Assembly: GCA_964418125.1 (NCBI GenBank)
Contig: CAYQKY010000020.1
Location: 1 to 64,000, forward strand
Source of the DNA: JACJXW01 sp964418125
GTDB taxonomy: Bacteria > Bacteroidota > Bacteroidia > Chitinophagales > Saprospiraceae
Direction of reading: 5' to 3'
DNA length: 64,000 nt
The position numbers and the translations under genes were made by a program. Below are positions 28,065-36,799 of the stretch, one piece after another (position 1 is the first letter of the stretch; each line of letters begins with the position of its first letter). The notes beneath the pieces were generated by a model. The model did not search any database, was not told the origin of the DNA, and worked only from the letters and a program-made list of their open reading frames with translations.

Positions 28065-28811
28065 TCAGGAATTCCAAATTTCCCAAGCTTTTTCTGCCTG
28101 CAGGTGGAGCATCTTCAGCCCGTTGCACACGGCGGCGCCCTGCTGCCGCCCCCGGGCCATAAATTCCGTCGTTTCAGGGTTGTAGACCAGGTCGTACAGC
28201 AAATGCTGCCGCCCCAGGTACTGGAAGGGGATATCGGGGTAGGTTCCTGCTTCAGGCGACATGCCTAAAGGGGTCGTATTGATGATTAAACGATGTTTTT
28301 GCACCAGGGTTTCATTCAACTCCGGATAAGTGAGCCGGCCCGCCTCTTTTCTGCGAGACACTAACCGAAATGGAATATCCATTTTCTTTAGGGTATAAGC
28401 CACTGCCTTCGCCGCTCCGCCCGTTCCGAGCACCAGAGCATTCAGGCCGGCGGCAGTTGCACCATTGTCCTCCAGGAAACCCAACAGGGATAGTTCAAAG
28501 CCGGCAACATCGGTATTGTAACCGGTGAGTTTACCGCCGCTGATCTTAATAGTATTGACCGCTCCTACCTCCGACGCACTCCCGGCCAGCTCATCCAGGT
28601 AGGGAATTACCTGTTGCTTGTACGGAATAGTGACATTGAGCCCCCGCAAATGGGGATGGGCGCTGATCAGGACGGGGAATTCCCCGATCTCCCGAAGCGG
28701 GAATAATTCGTAGTAATATCCCTCCAGGCTCTCCCTCCGGAATTTCTCATTGAAATAACGCTTGGAGAAAGAATGCGACAGTGGGTAGCCGATCAGGCCG
28801 AATTCGTGCAT
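28065..28811 (-). CDS. aroE: Shikimate dehydrogenase
   Basis: NADP-dependent reduction of 3-dehydroshikimate to shikimate in the aromatic amino acid pathway. The protein has 248 residues, slightly shorter than E. coli AroE. Substrate-site residues are seen in GYPLSHSFSK at residues 8-17; the catalytic Lys is in NVTIPYKQQV and the paired Asp in GYNTDVAGF; the dinucleotide-binding loop is VLGTGGAAKAVAYTL. The N-terminus MHEFGLIGYPLSHS is standard, so the start is secure. That start codon lies inside the first unit of a 15-bp tandem repeat that fills the upstream region, which is unusual. Confidence 0.93.
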   Translation of the reverse strand: MHEFGLIGYPLSHSFSKRYFNEKFRRESLEGYYYELFPLREIGEFPVLISAHPHLRGLNVTIPYKQQVIPYLDELAGSASEVGAVNTIKISGGKLTGYNTDVAGFELSLLGFLEDNGATAAGLNALVLGTGGAAKAVAYTLKKMDIPFRLVSRRKEAGRLTYPELNETLVQKHRLIINTTPLGMSPEAGTYPDIPFQYLGRQHLLYDLVYNPETTEFMARGRQQGAAVCNGLKMLHLQAEKAWEIWNS

Positions 28812-28868
28812 TGGTGCATTGGTAAATTGTGCATTGGTAAATTGTGCATTGGTAAATTGTGCATTGGT
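28808..28868. repeat. 15-bp tandem repeat covering the aroE start
   Basis: Three exact copies of GCATTGGTAAATTGT (28816-28860) are flanked by partial GCATTGGT copies at 28808 and 28861. On the minus strand each unit carries ACCAATG, and the aroE ATG is the last of these. Copy-number change would move or add candidate start codons and alter the leader. Confidence 0.8.
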
Positions 28869-28924
28869 GTCTTGGTGAGGCTGCTTCGGCTACGACGGCC
28901 GGCGGAGCGCCCTCACAAATACAC

Positions 28925-29905
28925 CTATACACTATCCTTCTCCCCCATCCGCTCCAGCACAAAGACCACCGCCAGCCCGAGGGCCATGGCAACCAAAGCG
29001 GTGAAGAGATAGGAATCTCCTACTTCCAGAGCGTACTGGCCGGGGGTAAGGTTCACCTCTTTGATGACCTTATCGACGATCATGCCGTTTTCGATGTCTA
29101 CCAGTTCGCCGGTTTCCGTCAGGCCAAGTACCGGTTTACGCCAGGGCCAGATCTTGTTCAGGGAGCCCAGCATGAAGCCGGTAAGGGTCGCCAACGTAGG
29201 GTTATGGTAATTTTTGAAGGTCCAGGACAGAACGCGGGAAAAGGTGCCCAGGCCGATGAGGCAGCCGGCCCCGAATACTCCCAGGATCAGCAGCTTATCC
29301 GGGTCCAGGGTTTTGAGCGCTTCCTTGACGGTAGGAATGATAATGGTATACATTCCCATCAGCAAAAGCATAAAGCTACCCGAAATGCCGGGCAGGATAA
29401 GAGCCGAAATGGCGATGATGCCGGCGACGAAGACAGCGCCCAGGGCAGTGCTTCCTTCCGCCGGGGTGGCGATGGTGATCAGATAGGCCAGCATGGTGCC
29501 GGCAACCAGAGCGATGACTTCGGTGATCGTCCATCGTTCTACCAGCCGCCCGATATAGACTGCCGAAGCAATGATGAGGCCGAAAAAGAAAGCCCACAAC
29601 TGGATCGGATAGTTCTCCAGCAGGTGGGTAATGAAAAATACGCCAAAAATGACCCCGGCAGCCATGCCCCCCAGAAGGAATACCAGGAACAAGCCGTTGG
29701 CCCTCTGCCAGGCAGCGCTCAGGCCATCGCGGCGCAGGCTCACCCACACTTCCGGCCCCAGGATGTTCTTGATGGTTTCCAGCAGGGTCTCGTAGATGCC
29801 GGTAATAAAAGCGATCGTACCACCGGACACTCCCGGGATGACTTCCGCGATCCCCATGGCCATGCCTTTCAGCGCCAGGGCTAATTTTCCACTCCAGTTT
29901 TCCAT
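28925..29905 (-). CDS. DUF368 (PopT-type) polyprenyl-phosphate translocase
   Basis: A 326-residue integral membrane protein with about eight to ten hydrophobic segments. The start GKLALALKGMAMGIAEVIPGVSGGTIAFITGIYETLL carries the family hallmark GxAEVIPGVSGGT, and a second, related motif ALILPGISGSFMLLLMGMY lies in the centre, as expected for the internal repeat of this family. DUF368 proteins such as PopT recycle undecaprenyl phosphate across the membrane for cell-wall and surface-glycan synthesis. The gene stands between the caspase-like gene and aroE on the minus strand. An apparent -7 element touches the start codon region, suggesting a leaderless message. Confidence 0.88.
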   Translation of the reverse strand: MENWSGKLALALKGMAMGIAEVIPGVSGGTIAFITGIYETLLETIKNILGPEVWVSLRRDGLSAAWQRANGLFLVFLLGGMAAGVIFGVFFITHLLENYPIQLWAFFFGLIIASAVYIGRLVERWTITEVIALVAGTMLAYLITIATPAEGSTALGAVFVAGIIAISALILPGISGSFMLLLMGMYTIIIPTVKEALKTLDPDKLLILGVFGAGCLIGLGTFSRVLSWTFKNYHNPTLATLTGFMLGSLNKIWPWRKPVLGLTETGELVDIENGMIVDKVIKEVNLTPGQYALEVGDSYLFTALVAMALGLAVVFVLERMGEKDSV

Positions 29906-29910
29906 GGGCG

Positions 29911-29918
29911 CAAAGCTA
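29911..29918 (-). promoter_or_regulatory. -7 element TAGCTTTG next to DUF368 start
   Basis: TAGCTTTG on the minus strand ends 5 bases before the ATG at 29905. If it is the -7 element, transcription would start at or within a base or two of the ATG, giving a leaderless message. It may also be a chance match. Confidence 0.35.
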
Positions 29919-30006
29919 AGAAAATGTGAATGTTCTGGGACGGAACGGGGGAGGAAAATTCTGCCAAAGTGGCTGGGAGGGGAGCAGCCTCACTTATGCA
30001 CACCTA

Positions 30007-32430
30007 TCACTCCCTCACACACCGGCAGGAGAGGTATTGTCCCTTTTCCTCCGTCACCCGCGATACATACCCCTTGCGGGCGCCGAAATAGTAGGTAAGC
30101 ACCTCACCCGAACTTTTATCGCTGAGGCTCGTCCAGTAATAGGCGGACTCTCCCATTTCAGAGAAGGCGCTGCCATCGTATTTTCCGGCGAGAGAAGCCC
30201 GGAAACCGGAACCGCCGCCTTTGGTTAATTTCCTGAAGGCTTCCTCACCGGCGCCCCGGCGGTTATTTTTGGAAAAACTGTGGGCGCTGCCAAACTGTTG
30301 AGTGAGATTCCACCAGTCCGTATCACTGGGCAGGCGCCAGCCTTCAGGGCAGGCAATTTGAGCTTCTTCCCAGGTGTACAGGCGGCCGTAGGTTCTGCAG
30401 AGGCTGTCCTGGTGGTTATAGCAGACGCCTGCCCCTGTAAAATTCAGGTTTTGCGCCATCCATACCTGGCCGTCGAAGGTTGCGGTGCGATAATAAACCG
30501 AATCGCGGGTATCCAGGAAAAAGCGGTTCAGGGCTTCCCCTGCCTCCTTGATGTATTTGCCACTGGGATACTCCTGAAGGTATTTTTTATAAAGCTCGCC
30601 CCGGTCCTGGGCCTTTGCCTGTTCCCAGGTGGCCAGCTCCATCTGTTCTTTTATCGCAATATTATTCCTGGCTTCCTCGGCCAGTTTGCCATCGGGGTAG
30701 GCATCAAGAAATTCCTGATAGGCGGGAATAGTGTTTTTCTCCAGGGCCGCCTCGTACTGCCTGCGTTCGGCCTGGTCTCCCGCGGAGGCGGCGTCCAGCT
30801 TTTTGCCGCTGCGGTCGATGCTGAATGACTGCCCGTTGAGTTCCACTTTCGCAATGCCCAGGTTATCGAACTGGGAGGCCTTATCGTATTGAATGGGGAT
30901 GACCGGGTTGCCCAGCTTGTTGATCCAGCCGTATTGTCCCTCCCGCTTCACCAGAGCCATCTCTTTTATAAAAGGGTTGACCTCTTCGAATTGCGGGATG
31001 ATGATCGACCTGGCCATTGAATTGTAGAACCCCCAGTACCGGCCTTTCTTAATGGCCCAGTAATCTCCGTACTCTTCTGATTTAATGACCAGGTCATAGG
31101 CCAGCTTGCTATCTTTCCTGCTTCCATTGAACACCCAGGCGAAGATGCTGATTACCACAGCCAGGGCAAGCAGCCCGCCGCCGATGAGGTATCCGCGCGG
31201 TATGCGGATGGTGTCGGCCACATCCACCGCGGAAGCCGGAGCGCTTCCCATAACTACCGGGGCCTCTCCTTTGCGGAGGGCTTCGATGTTCCGGTTGGCC
31301 GCTTCGATGTATTTCCCTTCCGGGTATTTTTCCAGGTAGCTCTGATATCCGTAGACCTCATTCACCCGCTGGGCCTCGGCCCACTCCTGCTCTTCCTTTA
31401 TGGTTTTCATCCGGGAGGTGGCCTCGATGTCGTGCAGCCCTTTGGGAAACTGCGCCAGGTAAGCATGATAAGCCGCCACCGTATCCTTCTCCTGAGCAAC
31501 GGCCCAGGCGGCTTCGTCATTGAGTTCCAGCAGCTTTTCTTTCGCTTCGCTCGCATTCCTGCCATCCGGATACAGTGCCAGGTAGTTTTCGTAAGCAGCA
31601 ATAGAGCCTTCCGCCTCGGCGGCTGCCCAGTCCCGGGCATCGTCGAACTTGAGGCGGAAGACGAACTGGCCGCCCTCGTGGCCGACATCGAAAAGGGGGT
31701 TGCCTTCCGGGAGCTGCCGGTAGTGAGAGCGGGTCTGCATGATCACCTCGTTGATCAGCCGGCCGACGTTCAACTCCGAGGTATTGGATTGTTTCAGCTG
31801 CTGAAGAATGCTGTACGCAAAGGGGCTGTTCTCACCGGGGCTGCCGTCATATACCTCCTCATCGTGGCGCCCGGAACAGAGGGCCCAGCGGGAGGAGCGG
31901 CTGTCCAGGTCGGCAATCGCCTCATTGGCACTGCGCATCTTACCCTCCACAAAAAGGGAACCGGAAAAGCAGGAGTCCGAGATCAGGAAAGTGTGAAAGG
32001 CGGGAATATCCTCAATATACCCTTTGACCACCGTATTGGGAATATAGTCGGCCGGCGACCCGGTCCCGGCGTTCACCGGTATCCAGAAGCCCTTGCCGGT
32101 CTTCTCATTAAGGTGGCCGTGGCCGGAATAGTAGATAACCAGGTCGTTTTCCTCGCTCAGGTTATTGACCATGGCTTCCAGGGCATTGATGATCCCCTCC
32201 CGGCTGGCCTCATTATCCAGCAGGAGCACGATGTTGTCCGGGTCGAATTGGTATTGTTCCCGAAGGATACCGGCAATATCCTTTACGTCTTTAACGGCGT
32301 TGGATAGTTGGGGAAAATGCTGGTATGCATCGATACCAATACCCAGGAAATAAGCTTTCCGGACTTTCCTGATGTGAGAGGTTACCTCATTGAGGTCGAT
32401 GCCTCGTGTTTTGCCGCTTTCTTCTGCCAT
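30007..32430 (-). CDS. Caspase-like (C14) protein with repeat stalk, TM, WG repeats and FISUMP domain
   Basis: An 807-residue multidomain protein. Residues about 24-260 form a caspase-family protease: LVIYYSGHGHL with catalytic His104 and FLISDSCFSGSLF with Cys154. Residues about 268-385 hold three helical repeats of the form AYENYLALYPDGRNASEA. A membrane segment follows (about 412-434, YLIGGGLLALAVVISIFAWVF). Residues about 445-545 resemble WG repeats (YWGFYNSMARSIIIPQFEEV, YGWINKLGNPVIPIQYD). Two more helical repeats come at about 555-635, and residues about 640-807 are a FISUMP-like domain (VWMAQNLNF, RLYTWEEAQIACPEGWRLPSD, YYWTSL, CRCVRE). With no signal peptide, the protease would be cytoplasmic and the WG/FISUMP part outside. 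It could relay an outer signal to cytoplasmic proteolysis; that is inference. Confidence 0.82.
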   Translation of the reverse strand: MAEESGKTRGIDLNEVTSHIRKVRKAYFLGIGIDAYQHFPQLSNAVKDVKDIAGILREQYQFDPDNIVLLLDNEASREGIINALEAMVNNLSEENDLVIYYSGHGHLNEKTGKGFWIPVNAGTGSPADYIPNTVVKGYIEDIPAFHTFLISDSCFSGSLFVEGKMRSANEAIADLDSRSSRWALCSGRHDEEVYDGSPGENSPFAYSILQQLKQSNTSELNVGRLINEVIMQTRSHYRQLPEGNPLFDVGHEGGQFVFRLKFDDARDWAAAEAEGSIAAYENYLALYPDGRNASEAKEKLLELNDEAAWAVAQEKDTVAAYHAYLAQFPKGLHDIEATSRMKTIKEEQEWAEAQRVNEVYGYQSYLEKYPEGKYIEAANRNIEALRKGEAPVVMGSAPASAVDVADTIRIPRGYLIGGGLLALAVVISIFAWVFNGSRKDSKLAYDLVIKSEEYGDYWAIKKGRYWGFYNSMARSIIIPQFEEVNPFIKEMALVKREGQYGWINKLGNPVIPIQYDKASQFDNLGIAKVELNGQSFSIDRSGKKLDAASAGDQAERRQYEAALEKNTIPAYQEFLDAYPDGKLAEEARNNIAIKEQMELATWEQAKAQDRGELYKKYLQEYPSGKYIKEAGEALNRFFLDTRDSVYYRTATFDGQVWMAQNLNFTGAGVCYNHQDSLCRTYGRLYTWEEAQIACPEGWRLPSDTDWWNLTQQFGSAHSFSKNNRRGAGEEAFRKLTKGGGSGFRASLAGKYDGSAFSEMGESAYYWTSLSDKSSGEVLTYYFGARKGYVSRVTEEKGQYLSCRCVRE

Positions 32431-32454
32431 GGTTCACTTTTGGGTTTTCCTTAC

Positions 32455-32462
32455 CAAAGCTA
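32455..32462 (-). promoter_or_regulatory. -7 element TAGCTTTG, caspase-like gene
   Basis: The minus-strand TAGCTTTG lies 25 bases before the ATG and matches TAnnTTTG, giving the caspase-like gene its own promoter although it follows the hydrolase gene by only 60 bases. No -33 TTTG is obvious. Confidence 0.42.
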
Positions 32463-32490
32463 CTGAAAAAAGGCTTGGGAAGAAAGGCCG

Positions 32491-33735
32491 CTATTCATTT
32501 TCATGCGCCCTCCCCTTGGCCTCTCCGCCCTGCGCCTGCCGCTGCAGCTCTTGCCATTCCTCCCGCTCCGCCACCGTAGGCGAATACTCCCCTGAAGCGG
32601 GCAACAGCGGCTGCCCGGCATCCACCCAGGCAGTATACCAACTGCTGCCGATGGCGTGGACGGAGGCCTGCATCCGCCGCTCCACCATACCGGCAAGGCG
32701 CCGGTGGTAAGCCTCGGCATATTCCCGGCAATAGGTGCGAATGGTTCGGCCCAGGCGCTCTTCGTAGCAGTATTGCCTGTCTTCGGGAAAGATTTCGCTG
32801 AGTTCCTTTTCCACCAGCAGTACACTATCCAGCAGGCGGTGGCTTGCCAGGACGGCTTCCCAGAAGTATTCCTTAGGGTTGGCGATGTATTCGGCCCTGC
32901 CCACGAAGAAGTCGTACTGCTCATCGGCGAACAACTCGGGGAGGCGGCTCTCCCAGAAGGCATGGATGCCAACCTGATTGGTCAGCTGGCCGTTGTAGTT
33001 CTCCGTAGTGTGCAGGGGCACGTGGGCGTCGCCGATGTAATGCCCCATCTCGGCCGACAGGCGCAGGATGCGCCCCCGATCCTTCTGGCGAAAGGCCTCC
33101 GTCAGGCGCTGTTGCATCTGCAGGAGGTGGTAGGGTACGATGCCGTATTCCGAAAAATGGTCCACTGCATAGGCCGACCGGCAGTCGAGGCTGCCGGGCT
33201 CCAGGCCGAAAAGCCCGCCCAGGGCATCGCAGTCCACTACCCAGTCTTCCTCGTAATACTGTGGTTTGATATACTGCTCAAAAAAGCCCCGGTAGGCGTT
33301 GGCGTAGGGCGCCGAGAGTTTCGCCCCCCGGTAATCCAGGCTGACCTGCACCTGTCCTTTGACGGTATCCCGCTGCAGAAGAACGGTATCGCCTGCGGAA
33401 GTAAGCACCCCGACTTCGGTGAATTTCATGAGGGCCTCCGTCCAATCGCGAGGCACCTCCGGGAAGGGGTATTCGCCCCAGTGGTCGATGTCGATGTAAT
33501 GGCGGACGGCCTCGTGTTTGGTAGCGTAGCGGCGCTTGTCCGGATCGACGGCATGTTCAGTAATAAACTCGATGTTCTTCTTGTAAAAGCCGATCATCTC
33601 CGGCGGCAGGGTAAAGACAGCCATGCGGTTGATCCGCCGGTGGCCGAAGAACCCCCAACGCTCAGCAGCGGCGGAGCTGAGCAACAGCAGGGCCGCTAAT
33701 ATGATGGCCGGTGCAAATCTCAAATCAAACATCAA
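32491..33735 (-). CDS. Secreted S1/P1-nuclease/zinc phospholipase C-like hydrolase
   Basis: A 414-residue exported protein with signal peptide MMFDLRFAPAIILAALLLLS ending near SAAAER. The mature start would be at or near Trp27: WGFFGH has the same W-G-x-x-G-H spacing as the N-terminal zinc ligands of S1/P1 nucleases. Further zinc ligands fit HYIDIDHWG and EMGHYIGDAHVPLHTTENYNG. The family covers trinuclear zinc nucleases and phospholipases C; which activity applies cannot be read here. A CxxL-free C-terminus rich in Gln and Glu follows. It lies 22 bases downstream of the DUF4340 gene, so it may be the last gene of the gliding operon. Confidence 0.8.
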   Translation of the reverse strand: MMFDLRFAPAIILAALLLLSSAAAERWGFFGHRRINRMAVFTLPPEMIGFYKKNIEFITEHAVDPDKRRYATKHEAVRHYIDIDHWGEYPFPEVPRDWTEALMKFTEVGVLTSAGDTVLLQRDTVKGQVQVSLDYRGAKLSAPYANAYRGFFEQYIKPQYYEEDWVVDCDALGGLFGLEPGSLDCRSAYAVDHFSEYGIVPYHLLQMQQRLTEAFRQKDRGRILRLSAEMGHYIGDAHVPLHTTENYNGQLTNQVGIHAFWESRLPELFADEQYDFFVGRAEYIANPKEYFWEAVLASHRLLDSVLLVEKELSEIFPEDRQYCYEERLGRTIRTYCREYAEAYHRRLAGMVERRMQASVHAIGSSWYTAWVDAGQPLLPASGEYSPTVAEREEWQELQRQAQGGEAKGRAHENE

Positions 33736-33757
33736 TAATCAAAAGTTTTTCCTCCTA

Positions 33758-34792
33758 TCAATTCAACAGGTTGCTATCCTTAAAGAAGGAGCTGTACCCC
33801 CACAACAGCTTTTCCAGGACCAGGTGCTGGGCCAGCAGGAAGTCCTCGTCGTTGAGGTTGGCAAAGTAGCGTTCGATATCGCTGTTGAGCAGGACGTAGT
33901 CTCCCGTCTTTACATCGTGGGAAATGATATTTTCCTTTACAATGGGATGGAGTGCTACCCGGGTAGTGTCTCCCTGTTTATTGACCAGGGTGATGATGCT
34001 GAAGGGGACCATTTGAGAGATGCTGTCCCTCCCGGGAAATTTATTGCGGAACGCCTCTGCACCGACACTTTCGAAATTGATTAGGAAAGCCTCCGCACTT
34101 CCCTGTTTGTAGGGGCGCCGTATCTCGGGGGTGATGTCATAAAAGGGGCGCACTTCATAGCCCTTCTCCGTGCTTTCCAGAACAAAAGACTGGTTGCGCT
34201 GCTTGGGATACTCGATGGAAACCGACTGTATGTTTTCCACCTCTTCCGCGAAGAGTGTCTTATCCCGCCATTCGTCACCATAACGGCGAAAGCGTACGCT
34301 CAGGTTGCCCTCCCAGGCGGGAAGCTCCGCCACATAGGGTTGTTCGGCCCCCTCCATGATCATGTAGGTGCCCCGTTCATCGGAGGTGGACCCGCCCACA
34401 TAATACGCCTTGATGAGCTCGCCCTGCTTATCGTACAACTCCACTTTGATCCCCTCCGTGGCCAGGGCCTGCACCATATTCTCCACCGCCGCCTGAGGCG
34501 GTTTGTATTTGACCCGAACCCGGGCAATGGCGTCGAGAAGCGGCGCCATCACCGAAGGGCGGGCTTTGTACTGGCCATTGTAAAGCCAGTATCCGTCGCG
34601 GCGCTCCAGGGTGGTTCGCTCTCCGCGGCGGTCGGCAATAAATATCTTATGCACCTGTTCTATATCCTCGACGGCAAAGGAACGGCCGGCGCCGGCCAGC
34701 GTCGTCTTTTCATCCTCTCCTTCGGCGAGATACCAAAACACCCCTCCTCCCAGGAGCAGAAAAGCGATCAATAAAAATAATGTCCGATTCAT
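33758..34792 (-). CDS. DUF4340 domain protein in gliding ABC cluster
   Basis: A 344-residue membrane-anchored protein. The N-terminus RTLFLLIAFLLLGGGVFWYL is a signal anchor; the rest is periplasmic and contains DUF4340-type repeats (VHKIFIADRRGERTTLERRDGYWLYNG and IQSVSIEYPKQRNQSFVLES). DUF4340 proteins are commonly encoded directly after GldG-like genes and are thought to work with the ABC complex. It lies downstream of gldG with a 176-base gap that contains part of a degenerate repeat. Its biochemical role is not known. Confidence 0.82.
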   Translation of the reverse strand: MNRTLFLLIAFLLLGGGVFWYLAEGEDEKTTLAGAGRSFAVEDIEQVHKIFIADRRGERTTLERRDGYWLYNGQYKARPSVMAPLLDAIARVRVKYKPPQAAVENMVQALATEGIKVELYDKQGELIKAYYVGGSTSDERGTYMIMEGAEQPYVAELPAWEGNLSVRFRRYGDEWRDKTLFAEEVENIQSVSIEYPKQRNQSFVLESTEKGYEVRPFYDITPEIRRPYKQGSAEAFLINFESVGAEAFRNKFPGRDSISQMVPFSIITLVNKQGDTTRVALHPIVKENIISHDVKTGDYVLLNSDIERYFANLNDEDFLLAQHLVLEKLLWGYSSFFKDSNLLN

Positions 34793-34921
34793 CTCGTTGT
34801 CTTTTTAGTTTTAGCTTTCATTCCGGAGGCTGTTCCTCCCCCTAAACGGCCATTGGAGCCTCTTCAACAAGGCCGGCCCCCTCCAACCTGCCAATAATCC
34901 TACAAGTTTGTCGAAGGGCAG

Positions 34922-34952
34922 CAATATGGCCATATAACCATCCCAACAATCC
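34922..34952. repeat. Degenerate ATATAACCATCC repeat
   Basis: This 31-base stretch holds CATATAACCATCCCAACAATCC, in 20-base terms ATATAACCATCCCAACAATC, which is the inverted, shorter form of the GGATGGTT repeat at 9625-9663 and of the element at 40549-40577. Confidence 0.45.
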
Positions 34953-34968
34953 GGCTCTCCCCCCGCAC

Positions 34969-36702
34969 TTAACCTGCAAACCTCCTTCTCCGCACCCAGT
35001 TGTATAAAAGGCCGAAGGCCAGCAGAAAGGCCAGGGGCAGCCCTATATTGAGCAGCTGCCAGTAGGCGCTATCCCGCCGGGCACTCACCGTGTCGAGCAG
35101 GCGCAGGCGCACCTCTTTGCCCCGGGCCTCGATGACGCCTTTGTCGTCGAGCAGATACTCCAGGGAATTGACCACCAGGCCTTTATTGGCAAATAGGTAG
35201 CGGTCGAACTCGTTGTACCCCAACGGGCTGAAAGACTGGTTATTGAGGTTGACCTTATTCTTGGCCACATCCCCATCCGAAATGACGATCATCTTGGTGG
35301 GAACGCTCTGAGGCAGGAACTGCATGCCCAGTTGCCGGAGCCCCTCCAGCATACTTTCCGTGACCCGGTTCTCATACATGGACGGGAAAACGCCCTCCAG
35401 GGAAAGGGCCAAAGCCCGGGGTTCCTGGTTAAATTTATCGGGTTCGAGGTCATACCGCAGAAAATCAAAGTTCATCTCAACGGGAAGAAACTGCACGCGG
35501 GTATTGGCAGAAGACTTCAGCAGCACTGTTTTCTCAACATCGGTTTTTGTCTGCACATCCGTATCAACAGAGCTGGCGTAACGCAGGTTGACCGCCCCCA
35601 GGCTCTTCACCACCGGATGGCTGGACTGCGGAGCAACGACCAGATGATAGGGATAACGGAAATAATCGAATTGCGGCGCATTGCCCACCAGCCCGGTGGC
35701 CAGAGGGATTGTGGAGCACTGCATGTCCAGCACCAGGTCCGGTTGTATCCTTATTCCGTATTTAAACAGCAGGTCATCCAGGTTGAGGTTGTATTCATTG
35801 GGGTAGTAGCTTTTCCTCCCCCGCAGGCTATCCAGGTTGACGGCCACTTTATCCAGCAACCAGAGCACTTTCCCTCCGTTCATGATGTACTGGTCGATCT
35901 TGAACTTGTTCTTTTCGGAGAACGGCCGGGTCGGCTTGGCAATGATGAGCGCGTCAGCTTCCCGGCCGATACTGACCACACTGTCGAGCGTTACTCTGCC
36001 CGTCTCGTAAAATTCCCGCAGTGTTTTTTCCAGGTCAGCGGTTTCCAGAGGGCTAAGCTCTCCCTGCCCGGCGGAAAAGAGGAGATTGGGCTTTCGGGTA
36101 AGCTGTAGTTTCTGGATGGCATTGGCCAGCTTGTACTCCAGCAGGCCGACTGAATTGTTGAGGGTCACTTCGGGCGGCACCCCCGGCACTTCATTCTCCA
36201 GGAGGTTGACGGACAGGTTGCGGTTCTTGAAATAAACAATGGCATAGGGATAGATCAACTTCTCGGAGGTGCCTTCCACCCCTTTTACTCTCAGATTGAT
36301 GGGGTTGATGCCATCCTTGGACAATTGCTCCCTGCGTTGGTTGATCTCCTCCTTCGTTCCCGTATTCGGGTCTTCAAACTCGTATTCGATATAACCGGAA
36401 GCGGAGCGAAAGTCATCCAGCACATCGCGGGTAGCCGCCTGCAGGCGTTTAAAGCCGGCCGGGAATTCCCCTTCCAGCAAGACCCGGATGTAGACGACAT
36501 CATCCAGGTTTTCCAGCAGGCTGCGCGTAGCGCCGGTCATGGTGTAGCGCTTCTCCTCAGTCATGTCCAGGTTGCCATACAGCGCCCGCCCGTTGATCCG
36601 GGCGTTGGCCAGGATATTCAGAAATAACAGCACCCCCGCAAACAGCAACAGCTGAAGCAAAGATTGTAATTTCCGGTTTTTTGTATTTCCTGATTTACTC
36701 AT
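34969..36702 (-). CDS. gldG: Gliding-motility ABC transporter auxiliary protein GldG
   Basis: A 577-residue protein of the GldG family (ABC-type auxiliary component). The start at 36702 (MSKSGNTKNRKLQ) is preferred; the upstream ATG at 36789 would add a Cys/His-rich stretch read from intergenic repeats. An N-terminal membrane segment (LLQLLLFAGVLLFLNILA) is followed by the family opening ALYGNLDMTEEKRYTMTGATRSLL, a long periplasmic domain with YEFEDPNTG and LLFSAGQGELSPLE, and a C-terminal membrane helix (LLNIGLPLAFLLAFGLLYNWVRRRR). It works with GldF and GldA; in Flavobacterium johnsoniae mutants in these genes lose gliding. It follows gldF by 97 bases. Confidence 0.92.
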   Translation of the reverse strand: MSKSGNTKNRKLQSLLQLLLFAGVLLFLNILANARINGRALYGNLDMTEEKRYTMTGATRSLLENLDDVVYIRVLLEGEFPAGFKRLQAATRDVLDDFRSASGYIEYEFEDPNTGTKEEINQRREQLSKDGINPINLRVKGVEGTSEKLIYPYAIVYFKNRNLSVNLLENEVPGVPPEVTLNNSVGLLEYKLANAIQKLQLTRKPNLLFSAGQGELSPLETADLEKTLREFYETGRVTLDSVVSIGREADALIIAKPTRPFSEKNKFKIDQYIMNGGKVLWLLDKVAVNLDSLRGRKSYYPNEYNLNLDDLLFKYGIRIQPDLVLDMQCSTIPLATGLVGNAPQFDYFRYPYHLVVAPQSSHPVVKSLGAVNLRYASSVDTDVQTKTDVEKTVLLKSSANTRVQFLPVEMNFDFLRYDLEPDKFNQEPRALALSLEGVFPSMYENRVTESMLEGLRQLGMQFLPQSVPTKMIVISDGDVAKNKVNLNNQSFSPLGYNEFDRYLFANKGLVVNSLEYLLDDKGVIEARGKEVRLRLLDTVSARRDSAYWQLLNIGLPLAFLLAFGLLYNWVRRRRFAG

Positions 36703-36799
36703 TTCTCGTGCTTTCCAAATTTCAAGTGTAAAGGTGCGAATGTGTAAAGGCGGCCGGCAGCGGGAAAGCGCACATTTACACACTTCCACTTCCCCCCCC

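Noticed and set aside
28808..28868. CRISPR-like repeat
   Set aside because: Units are contiguous 15-mers without spacers.
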